From JAEYKI01 sp036679405 (GTDB lineage: Bacteria > Bacillota > Clostridia > Christensenellales > Christensenellaceae), in the NCBI GenBank assembly GCA_036679405.1, contig JAVBVZ010000024.1, positions 1 to 64,000 of the forward strand: a stretch of DNA of 64,000 nt, written 5' to 3'. Each line of letters starts with the position of its first letter. Position 1 is the first letter of the stretch. Below, one piece after another: positions 25,115 through 33,304 of the stretch. The notes beneath the pieces were generated by a model that was given only the letters and a program-made list of their open reading frames with translations, made no database searches and was not told the origin of the DNA. A program made the position numbers and the translations under genes.

Positions 25115-26746
25115 TTATGATTTGAGTGTTTTTGCAAAACTGTCTTTTAAAACCACGATCTGGTTGAAAACCAGCGTGCCCGGTTCGGAGTCCAGTTCAT
25201 CTATGGTAAAATACCCCTGCCGGATAAACTGAAAGCGTCCGCGTCCGCGCGCTTTTCCTGCAAAAGGTTCCACCAGCGCATGGTTTAATATTGTGAGCGA
25301 ATCCGTGTTCAGTTCTCCCTGCTCGTCTATCAGGTAATCATACAGCCGCACGGTAGCGGGCAGCGCGGTTTTTTCCTCCGCCCAGTGCAGGGTCCCTTTC
25401 ACCTTACGCCCGGCGGTGGGCCCGCCTGTACTGGAATCCGGGTCGTACGTGCACAAAACTTCCGTAATATTGCCCTGCCCGTCTTTTACGACGCTCTCGC
25501 ATTTTATGATATACGCGTTTTTAAGCCGCACTTCTCCGCCCACCGAAAGGCGGAAATATTTGTTGTTGGGCTTTACCTCCATAAAATCTTCCTGTTCTAT
25601 GAAAAGGTTGCGTGAAAAAACGACCTCGTGTTTTTCTTCTCCGCCCGGCAGATCTTCGGCCATAAAGGTTTCTGTTTTCCCTTCCGGGTAGTTGGTAACG
25701 GTGAGCTTAAGCGGCCGGAGCACGCCCATCAGGCGGGTAGCGTTTTTATTTAAGTCTTCCCGCACGCAATGCTCAAGCAGTTTGATGTCCACTTCGCTGT
25801 TCGCCTTGGAAACGCCAATGCGCTCCGCAAAATCCCGGATTGCTTCCGGGGTATACCCCCGCCGGCGCACGCCCGAAAGCGTGGGCATCCTGGGATCGTC
25901 CCAGCCGGACACTACGCCGTCGTCCACCAGTTTTTTAAGATAACGCTTGCTCATCAGCGTATGCGTTAAGGACAGCCGCGCAAATTCATACTGATGCGGC
26001 ACATTTTTGCAGTCGCAGTTTTCAATGAACCAGTCGTACAGCGGACGGTGGTCTTCAAATTCCATGGTGCACACGGAATGTGTGATGGCTTCCATCGCGT
26101 CTTCCAGGGGATGCGCAAAATCATACATGGGATAAATGCACCATGCGTCTCCCGTACGGTGATGCGGGGCGTGCACAATACGGTAAATGACCGGATCGCG
26201 CATATTTAAGTTGGGGGAAGCCATGTCTATTTTGGCGCGCAGCACCTTTTCGCCGTCCGCAAACGCGCCTGCGCGCATTTTTTGAAACAGCGCAAGGTTT
26301 TCTTCCGTGCTCCTCTCCCGGTACGGGCTGTTTTTGCCCGGCTGGGTCAGCGTTCCGCGGTATTCGCGGATCTCTTCCGCCGTCAGGTCGCACACGTAAG
26401 CAAGCCCTTTTTCTACCAGGGTGAGCGCGCATTCATACATGAATTCAAAATAGTCCGAACCGTAACATTCGTTTTCCCAATGAAACCCGAGCCACTCAAT
26501 GTCCCGTTTGATGGCCTCAATGTACTCCACGTCTTCTTTGACGGGATTGGTGTCGTCAAACCGCAGGTTGCAGTATCCTTTATAGCTTTCGGCCAGGCCA
26601 AAATTCAGGCATATGGACTTTGCGTGGCCGATATGGAGATATCCGTTGGGTTCGGGCGGAAAGCGCGTAATCACTTTCCGGGTGCGCCCGTCTTTAAGAT
26701 CGGCGTCTATGATCTCCTCTATAAAATTTCTAGACTTTTCCGCCAT
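25115..26746 (-). CDS. glnS: glutaminyl-tRNA synthetase
   Basis: A 543-residue class I synthetase with HIGH motif in TRFPPEPNGYLHIGHAKSICLNFGLA, the second signature as LMSKRYLKKL, and GlnRS-type anticodon-binding beta-barrels at the C-terminus. The RFDDTNP and WCIYPMYDFAHPLEDA segments separate it from GluRS. It charges tRNA-Gln directly, so this organism does not depend only on the GatCAB amidation route. GGAGGAAGAA precedes the ATG. It leads a glnS-gltX operon; I saw no T-box in the upstream 140 bases. Confidence 0.97.
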   Translation of the reverse strand: MAEKSRNFIEEIIDADLKDGRTRKVITRFPPEPNGYLHIGHAKSICLNFGLAESYKGYCNLRFDDTNPVKEDVEYIEAIKRDIEWLGFHWENECYGSDYFEFMYECALTLVEKGLAYVCDLTAEEIREYRGTLTQPGKNSPYRERSTEENLALFQKMRAGAFADGEKVLRAKIDMASPNLNMRDPVIYRIVHAPHHRTGDAWCIYPMYDFAHPLEDAMEAITHSVCTMEFEDHRPLYDWFIENCDCKNVPHQYEFARLSLTHTLMSKRYLKKLVDDGVVSGWDDPRMPTLSGVRRRGYTPEAIRDFAERIGVSKANSEVDIKLLEHCVREDLNKNATRLMGVLRPLKLTVTNYPEGKTETFMAEDLPGGEEKHEVVFSRNLFIEQEDFMEVKPNNKYFRLSVGGEVRLKNAYIIKCESVVKDGQGNITEVLCTYDPDSSTGGPTAGRKVKGTLHWAEEKTALPATVRLYDYLIDEQGELNTDSLTILNHALVEPFAGKARGRGRFQFIRQGYFTIDELDSEPGTLVFNQIVVLKDSFAKTLKS

Positions 26747-26888
26747 TTCTTCCTCCAGTGCTTTGTATAAAAAATATTTATAAATCCGTTCCCTTTTTAT
26801 ATTTACCTATTCTCTCACAAAATTGCGGATTTGAAAAGCATATCGGCAAAAGTTTGGCGGTTTGCGCCCTGTTTTATACGCATTTTTT

Positions 26889-27737
26889 TCACAGCTCCGC
26901 ACATTCGCCTTCCGCAAAAAAGGCGACCGCGCCCCGGACTTTGACCGTGCCGCCCGTGACCCAGCCCTCTATGCTGCTTTTACGCCCCGCGTATTCCCCC
27001 TGGATCAGGCGGATCTTCTCGTCCGCGTCTTTTCTGCCGTGGCGCACCAGATATGCGCAAAGCGGCCCGGCCGCGCTGCCCGTGGCCACGTCTTCCACCC
27101 TGCCTTCATTGTCCCAGGTGCGGCACTGAAGGGTATCCGGGTCAAAAACGTATACAAACTTTGCGCCCATGGACGCCAGGAAAGATTCAAAAGCGCCGCC
27201 CGTGATCCGGGCTCGCCCAATCCCGCTGCGCAGGGGGACCAGCAGATACGCAAGCCCGGTGGAAACCACTTCTAAAGGAAGGGCCGGATGGATGTCTTCT
27301 TTCTTAAGGCCGATCCGCCGCGCAATTTCTTCCGTGCGGCTTTTTTCCGGACCGCCTAGAAATTTTGCGGCGCCCTGGTCCATGGTTTCCGTATAAACGC
27401 CGCCGCTTTGCGCGGAGAGAACCCGGACGGCCCTGCCGGACAGATCAAGCGTGATCTCTGCTTCCTGCCTGCCGGCATAAAAAAGCCGGTGCAGTGCGGC
27501 AGCCGCCCCCAAAACGGGATGCCCGGCAAACGGCAGTTCTTCCTCCACCGTAAATATTCTGGCGGGATATGCGCCCTCGCCGTTTTGCGGAAATAAAAAA
27601 ACCGTTTCAAACTGATTGAATTCCCGCGCGGCTTTGCGCATGGTTTCGGCTTCAATCTCTTTTTTTGCAATCAGGACGCAAAGGCCGTTCCCAGCCAGCG
27701 GAACAGGGGAAAAAACGTCCACGTGAAAATATTTCAA
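26889..27737 (-). CDS. PhzF-family isomerase/epimerase-like protein
   Basis: A 282-residue protein of the PhzF two-domain fold. It starts KYFHVDVFSPVPLAGNGLCVL, has the catalytic-glutamate region FTVEEELPFAGHPVLGAAAALH, and the second domain with DVATGSAAGPLCAYL. PhzF enzymes isomerise dihydro-hydroxyanthranilate in phenazine synthesis, but most family members outside phenazine clusters have unknown substrates; no phz genes are here. It is the last gene of the yycJ-CPBP-rlmH-phzF operon. Confidence 0.88.
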   Translation of the reverse strand: MKYFHVDVFSPVPLAGNGLCVLIAKKEIEAETMRKAAREFNQFETVFLFPQNGEGAYPARIFTVEEELPFAGHPVLGAAAALHRLFYAGRQEAEITLDLSGRAVRVLSAQSGGVYTETMDQGAAKFLGGPEKSRTEEIARRIGLKKEDIHPALPLEVVSTGLAYLLVPLRSGIGRARITGGAFESFLASMGAKFVYVFDPDTLQCRTWDNEGRVEDVATGSAAGPLCAYLVRHGRKDADEKIRLIQGEYAGRKSSIEGWVTGGTVKVRGAVAFFAEGECAEL

Positions 27738-27752
27738 AAAAAGTTCTCCTTT

Positions 27753-28223
27753 TTATTTATGATAGGTTTCCCCGCTTAAAATTTTAAAAGCGCGGTAAAT
27801 CTGCTCTAAAAGCACGATGCGGAAAAGCCGGTGGGGCATGGTCATGGCGGAAAAGGAAAGAGCAAGGTTCGCGCGCGCCTTTATCTCTGCCGACAGTCCG
27901 GCCGAACCGCCTATCACAAAACAAAGTTCACCCGCGCCGCTGTCCATGCAGTTTCGAACGTATGCGGAAAAGGCTTCGGACGTCATCTGCCGCCCTTCGA
28001 TTTCACAGGTGACGATATGCCCGCTCAGCCGGGGGATGATCCGCTCCGCTTCCGCCGCAAGGGCGGGAGAGGTGTTTTTGCCGCTTTTTGAAAGCGGCTG
28101 GTCCGCCACTTCTATGATCTCAACGTCCGCAAACCGGGACAGCATTTTTTTATATTCGCTCTGCGCCGTCCGGTAATGCTTTTCTTTGAGTTTTCCCACA
28201 CAAACCAGTTTTATTTTAAACAC
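27753..28223 (-). CDS. rlmH: 23S rRNA pseudouridine-1915 N3-methyltransferase
   Basis: A 156-residue SPOUT methyltransferase. The family signature FVIGGSAGLSAEIKARANLALSFSAMTMPHRLFRIVLLEQIYRAFKILSGETYHK fills the C-terminal third in recognisable order: the glycine-rich SAM loop, the T-M-P-H segment and the EQIYRA end. It methylates m3-pseudouridine 1915 in helix 69 of 23S rRNA on assembled ribosomes. Linkage with yycJ is common in Firmicutes. Confidence 0.97.
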   Translation of the reverse strand: MFKIKLVCVGKLKEKHYRTAQSEYKKMLSRFADVEIIEVADQPLSKSGKNTSPALAAEAERIIPRLSGHIVTCEIEGRQMTSEAFSAYVRNCMDSGAGELCFVIGGSAGLSAEIKARANLALSFSAMTMPHRLFRIVLLEQIYRAFKILSGETYHK

Positions 28224-28244
28224 GTAAAGCTCCCCTTTAAAAGG

Positions 28245-29192
28245 CTACATGAAATAAACAACCGTCCCGAGCGCCAGCCTGCCTCCCAGCAGAACGGCCG
28301 ACAGGATAAAAGGCACCATCTCAAAGGGCTCCTTCGGCCTGGCTGCCACCGCGGGCGCGGGCAGGCTGTTTTTTTCTTTCAACCGCCGGATCAGCACATA
28401 TGAAACCAGCACGGACACCACCAGGATCCCCAGCGTGTATACCTGGTACGCCGGGTTTTGGGTGTCCATGGTCCAGAGCGGCAGGATGCCCGCCGTCCAG
28501 GGATAGCCGGTCACCCAGGCGTCCGCTACCTGGGTATACCCCAGCAAATTGAATACGGCATGAAAAACGATCGTGTTCCAGATGGAACGGGTTTTGTAAT
28601 AGATATAGCAGATCACGATCCCCGCAAGCACGCCGTTGATGCTGGAGAGAAGGTCCGCGTGCATCAGTCCGAAAACCAGCGCCGTTAAAATGACCGCAAA
28701 AAAGCCTGTCCGGCGTGCGTAAGCGTTCTGGAAAACGCCGCGAAAAAAAACTTCTTCCGTGAACGGCGCATAGACTGAAAAAAACAAAAATGCCGTGAGC
28801 GCAGAGCCGCTCACAATGTAATTTATGATCTCGTTTTGCGGGATGCTCCCGCCCGCATCCAGGATGGCCCCGGCCAGATAGGTAAGCGCCACCGAAGCGA
28901 TCAGATAAACAAAAAAGGCCAGCGCCGCCGAAAGGACAATGTTGCCCGGCGCGGTTTTCCTGAACAAAAGGGAGGCAATGCGTTCCCTGGAGGAAAACGC
29001 AAAAATCATGACCGGCACGATCGCCGCCATCCGCGAAAGAATGGAGACGTTCATATCTATATTGATCCCAAAAAAGCCAACCAGCACCGCCTGCACAAAG
29101 TCTACCGCCACATAGCCGAGCAGCAGAAAAAAAAGGCACCAGTTGGCCTGTTTTATTGAAAATGCCGTCCCGCCGCTTTTGTTATCTTGCAT
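28245..29192 (-). CDS. CPBP-family intramembrane metalloprotease
   Basis: A 315-residue membrane protein with about eight hydrophobic segments. The three Abi/CPBP motifs are seen: EEVFFRGVF (EExxxR), FGLMH (FxxxH), and HAVFN (HxxxN). Relatives include Rce1 proteases and bacteriocin-immunity proteins. The cytoplasmic tail after the last helix is rich in A and P. The substrate is unknown. The gene start overlaps the yycJ end by 11 bases, so it is translated from the same mRNA. Confidence 0.9.
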   Translation of the reverse strand: MQDNKSGGTAFSIKQANWCLFFLLLGYVAVDFVQAVLVGFFGINIDMNVSILSRMAAIVPVMIFAFSSRERIASLLFRKTAPGNIVLSAALAFFVYLIASVALTYLAGAILDAGGSIPQNEIINYIVSGSALTAFLFFSVYAPFTEEVFFRGVFQNAYARRTGFFAVILTALVFGLMHADLLSSINGVLAGIVICYIYYKTRSIWNTIVFHAVFNLLGYTQVADAWVTGYPWTAGILPLWTMDTQNPAYQVYTLGILVVSVLVSYVLIRRLKEKNSLPAPAVAARPKEPFEMVPFILSAVLLGGRLALGTVVYFM

Positions 29193-29976
29193 CGTAACAC
29201 CCCGTTATGCCATCCCGTCTTGCAAGGGTTACGGCCAAATGCCTGCCCACCTGCACGCCCTTACTGCCTAAAAAACCGGACACCGTCTGAAGCGCCAGTT
29301 CCTCTAAATTGTTCTGCTGGCTTAAATGCCCCAGAATGATTCCCTTGACCCCGGTTTTTGCAAGCTCCAGCGCAGCCCCGGCCGCCGCATCGTTGGAAAG
29401 ATGCCCCTTGCCCGAAAGGATCCGGTGCTTGAGGCGGTAAGGGTACGGCCCCGCGCTGAGCATATCCACGTCATGGTTTGATTCCAAAAGAACAATGGAC
29501 GAGCCGGCCGCCGCATCAATGATCTTGCGCGTTACATGCCCAAGGTCGGTCAGGACGGACACCTTTTTCCCCCGGGAAACCAGCGCATACCCGAAAGGAC
29601 AGGCCGCATCGTGCGACAGCTCGATGGGCTGCACGCAAAGGTCGTTGATATAAAAATCCTCCGCAGTGATCTCACGGACGTTTTTTGCGCTCATATCCGG
29701 CAGCTTGGGCAAAAGAAGTTCCCATGTCTGCGCGTTTGCGTATATGGGGATATCGTAATTTTTGGAAATGATCGCAAGGCCCCGGATATGGTCTATATGC
29801 TCATGCGTGACTAAAATGCCGCTTAAGTCTTCCATGCGCACATCCAGTTTTTGAAGTTCGCCCCGGATTTTTGTGCAGGAAACGCCCGCATCCACCAGGA
29901 TGCATGCGCTTTTGGAACGGATAAATATACTGTTTCCGCTGGAACCGCTGAACAGCGGGGCAATGCTGAGCGCCAT
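29182..29976 (-). CDS. MBL-fold hydrolase, YycJ/WalJ-like
   Basis: A 264-residue metallo-beta-lactamase-fold protein with the metal motif THEHIDHIRG (HxHxDH), an upstream DAGVSCTKIR strand, and later SNHD and GHLSNDAAA histidine motifs. It matches the YycJ/WalJ family of single-domain hydrolases, reported to act as 5' exonucleases or in cell-wall and DNA-repair phenotypes, though the walRK regulators are not here. It heads the operon yycJ-CPBP-rlmH-phzF. The ATG follows a GGAG site. Confidence 0.9.
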   Translation of the reverse strand: MALSIAPLFSGSSGNSIFIRSKSACILVDAGVSCTKIRGELQKLDVRMEDLSGILVTHEHIDHIRGLAIISKNYDIPIYANAQTWELLLPKLPDMSAKNVREITAEDFYINDLCVQPIELSHDAACPFGYALVSRGKKVSVLTDLGHVTRKIIDAAAGSSIVLLESNHDVDMLSAGPYPYRLKHRILSGKGHLSNDAAAGAALELAKTGVKGIILGHLSQQNNLEELALQTVSGFLGSKGVQVGRHLAVTLARRDGITGCYDAR

Positions 29977-30005
29977 AGGTTTCTCCGGTTTGTTTATTTT
30001 AAATC

Positions 30006-30034
30006 ATTTTAACCCCAAAACGGCGTTTTTTCAA
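30006..30034 (-). promoter_or_regulatory. promoter of the yycJ operon
   Basis: TTGAAA (30029-30034) and TAAAAT (30006-30011) on the minus strand with a 17-base spacer, back to back with the fumarase promoter. Confidence 0.7.
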
Positions 30035-30041
30035 TATAAGT

Positions 30042-30084
30042 TTGCATTCCCGCCCTGCTTCCACTATAATTCAACGTGTTGAAT
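30042..30084 (+). promoter_or_regulatory. fumarase promoter with palindromic operator
   Basis: TTGCAT (30042-30047) and TATAAT (30065-30070), 17-base spacer. Directly overlapping the end of the -10 box and the expected start site is ATTCAAC-GT-GTTGAAT (30069-30084), a perfect 7+7 inverted repeat. The position suits a repressor site; the protein is unknown. Confidence 0.75.
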
Positions 30085-30109
30085 CCTTTTTATTTAAACG
30101 AGGTTTAAG

Positions 30110-30949
30110 ATGAAAATTATAGACGCAAAAGACTTGTCCGCCGCAGTGCGCGGCGCTTTTCTCGCGGCCTGTATCGCGCCCGGAAAAGACGTTGCCCGCG
30201 CGCTTTGTGAAGCGGAAAACAAGGAATCTTCCCCCAGCGGGCAGGAGATCCTGTGCCAGCTGATCCAAAACAACGAAATTGCACAAAAAGAGCAGATTCC
30301 TTCCTGCCAGGATACCGGCATGGCCGTTGTATATCTTGAAATAGGCCAGGATGTGCATATTATCAACGGAGACGTAACAGGCGCGGTGAACGAAGGCGTT
30401 CGCCGCGCATACGCGGACGGGTATTTCCGCAAATCCGTGCTCTTTCCGCTCTCCCGCCTGAACACCGGGGACAATACGCCCGCCGTTCTCTACACGGAGA
30501 TCGTACCCGGCTCCGGCCTCAAAGTCACCGCCATGCCCAAAGGCTTTGGCAGCGAAAACATGAGCGCCATCCGGATGCTCAAGCCTTCCCAGGGACGGCA
30601 GGGAATTGTGGATTTTGTGCTTGAAGCCGTGCAAAATGCCGGCGGCAGCCCCTGCCCGCCGGTGGTGCTGGGCATCGGCATCGGCGGCACCTTTGACTAT
30701 GCCGCGTATATTGCAAAAAAACAGCTGCTGCGCGAAGTGGGCAGCGCAAACCCGGACCCCGAGCTTTCGGCGCTGGAAGAAGAGCTTTTGGCCAGGATCA
30801 ACGCGCTTAAGATCGGCCCCATGGGCCTCGGAGGGGACACCTACTGCCTGGGCGTGCATATTGCCCAGTTCCCCACGCACCTTGCCGGGCTGCCCGTTGC
30901 CGTAAACTTTTGCTGTCACGCGCTTCGTCACACGGAGGTGATCTTATGA
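30110..30949 (+). CDS. class I fumarate hydratase, alpha subunit
   Basis: A 279-residue iron-sulfur hydro-lyase subunit. Three cysteines suited to a [4Fe-4S] cluster are seen in PSCQDTGMAVV, SPCPPVVLGIGIGGTFD and GGDTYCLGV. With the next gene it forms the split (two-subunit) class I fumarase converting fumarate and malate; the related tartrate dehydratase cannot be fully excluded. The stop overlaps the beta-subunit start as ATGA. Malic enzyme is encoded elsewhere in the window, consistent with a malate-fumarate branch. Confidence 0.92.
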   Translation: MKIIDAKDLSAAVRGAFLAACIAPGKDVARALCEAENKESSPSGQEILCQLIQNNEIAQKEQIPSCQDTGMAVVYLEIGQDVHIINGDVTGAVNEGVRRAYADGYFRKSVLFPLSRLNTGDNTPAVLYTEIVPGSGLKVTAMPKGFGSENMSAIRMLKPSQGRQGIVDFVLEAVQNAGGSPCPPVVLGIGIGGTFDYAAYIAKKQLLREVGSANPDPELSALEEELLARINALKIGPMGLGGDTYCLGVHIAQFPTHLAGLPVAVNFCCHALRHTEVIL

Positions 30950-31467
30950 AAAACTTGACGCTGCCTATGACAAAAGAACAACTGAGCGGGCTGCATGCGG
31001 GCGACGCCGTTCGTTTGTCGGGCGTTTTATACACGGCGCGGGACGCGGCGCACAAACGCATATCCGACCTTTTGGACGCCGGCGATCCGCTGCCGTTTGA
31101 ACTTTCGGGGGCGGCCATCTATTACGCGGGGCCCTGTCCCACCAAACCCGGCCACATATTCGGTTCCTGCGGTCCCACCACTTCCGGGCGCATGAACGCC
31201 TACGCGCCCCGCCTGTTTGACCTGGGGGTGCAGTGCACCATCGGCAAAGGGCCACTTTCCAGGGATGTGATCTCCGCTATTCGCAAAAACGGCGCCGTAT
31301 ACTTCTGCGCAACCGGCGGCGCGGGCGCCCTGATATCCGCCTGCGTAAAATCCGCCAAGACCGTCGCTTTTGAAGACCTCGGCGCCGAAGCCGTTACCCG
31401 GCTGGTGGTAGAGGATTTCCCCGCTATTGTGGGCGTGGACGCCGATGGAAACAACATTGTGCGCTAG
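30946..31467 (+). CDS. class I fumarate hydratase, beta subunit
   Basis: A 173-residue subunit carrying the catalytic C-terminal domain. The segments YAGPCPTKPGHIFGSCGPTTSGRMN and GKGPLS are typical of FumA beta domains. The true ATG is at 30946-30948, after GGAGGTGATCTT and inside the alpha-subunit stop; the longer frame is not used. Alpha and beta subunits together make the oxygen-sensitive enzyme. A strong terminator lies downstream. Confidence 0.92.
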   Translation: MKNLTLPMTKEQLSGLHAGDAVRLSGVLYTARDAAHKRISDLLDAGDPLPFELSGAAIYYAGPCPTKPGHIFGSCGPTTSGRMNAYAPRLFDLGVQCTIGKGPLSRDVISAIRKNGAVYFCATGGAGALISACVKSAKTVAFEDLGAEAVTRLVVEDFPAIVGVDADGNNIVR

Positions 31468-31502
31468 CAAAAAACGCCCCGTTTTTTAAAGACGGAACAC
31501 AC

Positions 31503-31534
31503 AAAAAACCGTTCCTTTTGGGAACGGTTTTTTT
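31503..31534. terminator. bidirectional terminator between fumarase and accA
   Basis: AAAAAACCGTTCC pairs with GGAACGGTTTTTT around a five-base loop, ending both the fumarase operon and the long fab-acc operon. Confidence 0.93.
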
Positions 31535-31561
31535 ATAGCTTTTTTTTAAATGCAGCTCGCG

Positions 31562-32380
31562 CTACTTTTTAATATTCTGAAGATATTCCTGCCCGAAAGC
31601 GCGTATCTTATCATAACGCTCTTTTAAAAGCGTATCCATGGGCTGCTTCATCAGTTCCGGCAGCTTATCCGCGATATATTTTTTTACTTCTTTTGCCATT
31701 TTCCCGCCGTCGTCATTTTTGGCGCCTTCTTTGGGCTCCGCAATCACGTCGTCCACAATGCCCATTTCCTTGACTTCTTTTGCGGTCATGCGCATGAACT
31801 GCGCCGCTTCGGGCGCTTTGGACGGATCCCGCCAGAGGATATTTGCAAATCCTTCGGGCGGAAGGATGGAATACACCGAGTTTTCCAGCATGGCGATCCT
31901 GTCCGGAACAGCCAGCGCAAGCGCGCCGCCGCTCCCGCCTTCCCCAATGATAATAGAAAGGACGGGCACGCGAAGACGGGACATTTCAAGAAGGTTTCGC
32001 GCGATCGCCTCGCCGATCCCCCGCTCTTCCGCGCCTACTCCGCAATACGCGCCCTGCGTATCCACAATACAGATCACCGGGCGATGAAACTTTTCAGCCT
32101 GTCGCATGAGCCGAAGGGATTTGCGGTATCCTTCCGGATGCGCGCTGCCGAAATTTCGCCTTACTTTTTCATTGACGTCCCGGCCTTTTTCCTGCCCGAT
32201 GACCGTGACCGGGGTCCCGTCAAAGAAGCCGATGCCCCCCAGGATAGCCGCGTCGTCTCCGAAAAGCTTATCTCCGTGCATTTCTACAAAATCGTCAAAA
32301 ATGTTTTCTATAAAATACTGTGCAGTGGGACGAATAAACTCCCTTGCAAGCTGCACCGAAAGCCAGGCAGAGTTTGCCAT
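31562..32380 (-). CDS. accA: acetyl-CoA carboxylase carboxyltransferase subunit alpha
   Basis: A 272-residue carboxyltransferase alpha subunit of the crotonase-like fold. It has TVIGQEKGRDV, GSAHPEGYRKSLRLMR, ICIVDTQGAYCGVGAEERG and IIGEGGSGGALAL. It is shorter at the N-terminus than E. coli AccA, as in many Clostridia. With AccD it moves CO2 from carboxybiotin to acetyl-CoA, making malonyl-CoA. The start overlaps the accD stop by one base (TGATG). Last gene of the fab-acc cluster. Confidence 0.96.
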   Translation of the reverse strand: MANSAWLSVQLAREFIRPTAQYFIENIFDDFVEMHGDKLFGDDAAILGGIGFFDGTPVTVIGQEKGRDVNEKVRRNFGSAHPEGYRKSLRLMRQAEKFHRPVICIVDTQGAYCGVGAEERGIGEAIARNLLEMSRLRVPVLSIIIGEGGSGGALALAVPDRIAMLENSVYSILPPEGFANILWRDPSKAPEAAQFMRMTAKEVKEMGIVDDVIAEPKEGAKNDDGGKMAKEVKKYIADKLPELMKQPMDTLLKERYDKIRAFGQEYLQNIKK

Positions 32381-33303
32381 CAGGCATCACCTCCTGCATG
32401 AAGTTTTAAAATTACGGTCAGAACTTCCCTGATTTCTTTTCTTTCTACAATTTTATCAATAAAGCCTTTTTCATATACAAATTCGGATTTCTGAAAATGG
32501 TCGGGCAGTGCCTGCTTAACGGTCTGCTCCACCACGCGTTTGCCCGCAAAACCGACCGTTGCGTCCGGCTCCGCCAGCGTTACGTCGCCCAGCATGGCGA
32601 AACTGGCCGTCACTCCGCCGGTGGTCGCGTCGGTCAGCACCACCAGATATAAAAGGCCGGCTTCATCCAGCTTGCCGAGCGCCGCGCTGGTTTTGGCCAT
32701 CTGCATCAGGGAAACAAGCCCTTCCTGCATGCGCGCGCCGCCCGAAACGGTAAAGATGACCAGCGGCAGTTTCTTTTTGATGGCACGCTCAACCGCTAAA
32801 ACAAATTTTTCGCCGAGCGCCGCGCCCATGGACCCCATCATAAAATGTCCGTCCATCACGGCCAGCACGCAGGGCTCGCCGCCGATGGTGCACTGCCCGG
32901 TAACGATGGCTTCATTAAGACCGGTTTTTTCCCGAAGGCCCGCAAGCTTTTCTTCATACCCCGGATATTCAAGCGGGTTTTGTCCGACCAGATCTCCGTT
33001 GAATTCCACAAAGCTGCCTTCGTCCGCCGTAATGGCGACCCGCTCGCGCGCAGGCATCCGGAAATGATGCCCGCAGTAAGTGCAGACATACAGGTTTTCC
33101 GCAAGGTCTTCCCCGAAAACCGCTTTGCCGCATCCCGGGCATTTCTGAAACATGTTGTCCGGAATGGAGACTTCGGGGGCGCGTTCCTCTTTTTGTTGAT
33201 TATGCACATTGATCACGGCGTTTTTGATGGGAATATCTATCTGCTGGTTTGAAGTATACACCCGCCGTTTCTGGCTGCGTTTATTTCTGTTGAATATAGC
33301 CAT
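32380..33303 (-). CDS. accD: acetyl-CoA carboxylase carboxyltransferase subunit beta
   Basis: A 307-residue subunit with an N-terminal four-cysteine zinc ribbon (CPGCG and CTYCGHHF at about residues 53-80). The carboxyltransferase domain has GSMGAALGEKFVLA, VSGGARMQEGLVSLMQMAKTSAAL and TDATTGGVTASFAMLGDV. The N-terminal forty residues are basic and rich in N and Q, a non-conserved extension. It pairs with AccA and lies one base from accC. Confidence 0.97.
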   Translation of the reverse strand: MAIFNRNKRSQKRRVYTSNQQIDIPIKNAVINVHNQQKEERAPEVSIPDNMFQKCPGCGKAVFGEDLAENLYVCTYCGHHFRMPARERVAITADEGSFVEFNGDLVGQNPLEYPGYEEKLAGLREKTGLNEAIVTGQCTIGGEPCVLAVMDGHFMMGSMGAALGEKFVLAVERAIKKKLPLVIFTVSGGARMQEGLVSLMQMAKTSAALGKLDEAGLLYLVVLTDATTGGVTASFAMLGDVTLAEPDATVGFAGKRVVEQTVKQALPDHFQKSEFVYEKGFIDKIVERKEIREVLTVILKLHAGGDA

Positions 33304-33304
33304 T

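Noticed and set aside
26747..26888. T-box riboswitch upstream of glnS-gltX
   Set aside because: No T-box core motif and no antiterminator/terminator pair were found.
30071..30931. 286-codon minus-strand open frame opposite the fumarase genes
   Set aside because: It is the antisense shadow of the strongly supported fumarase alpha gene, with no ribosome site or family match.
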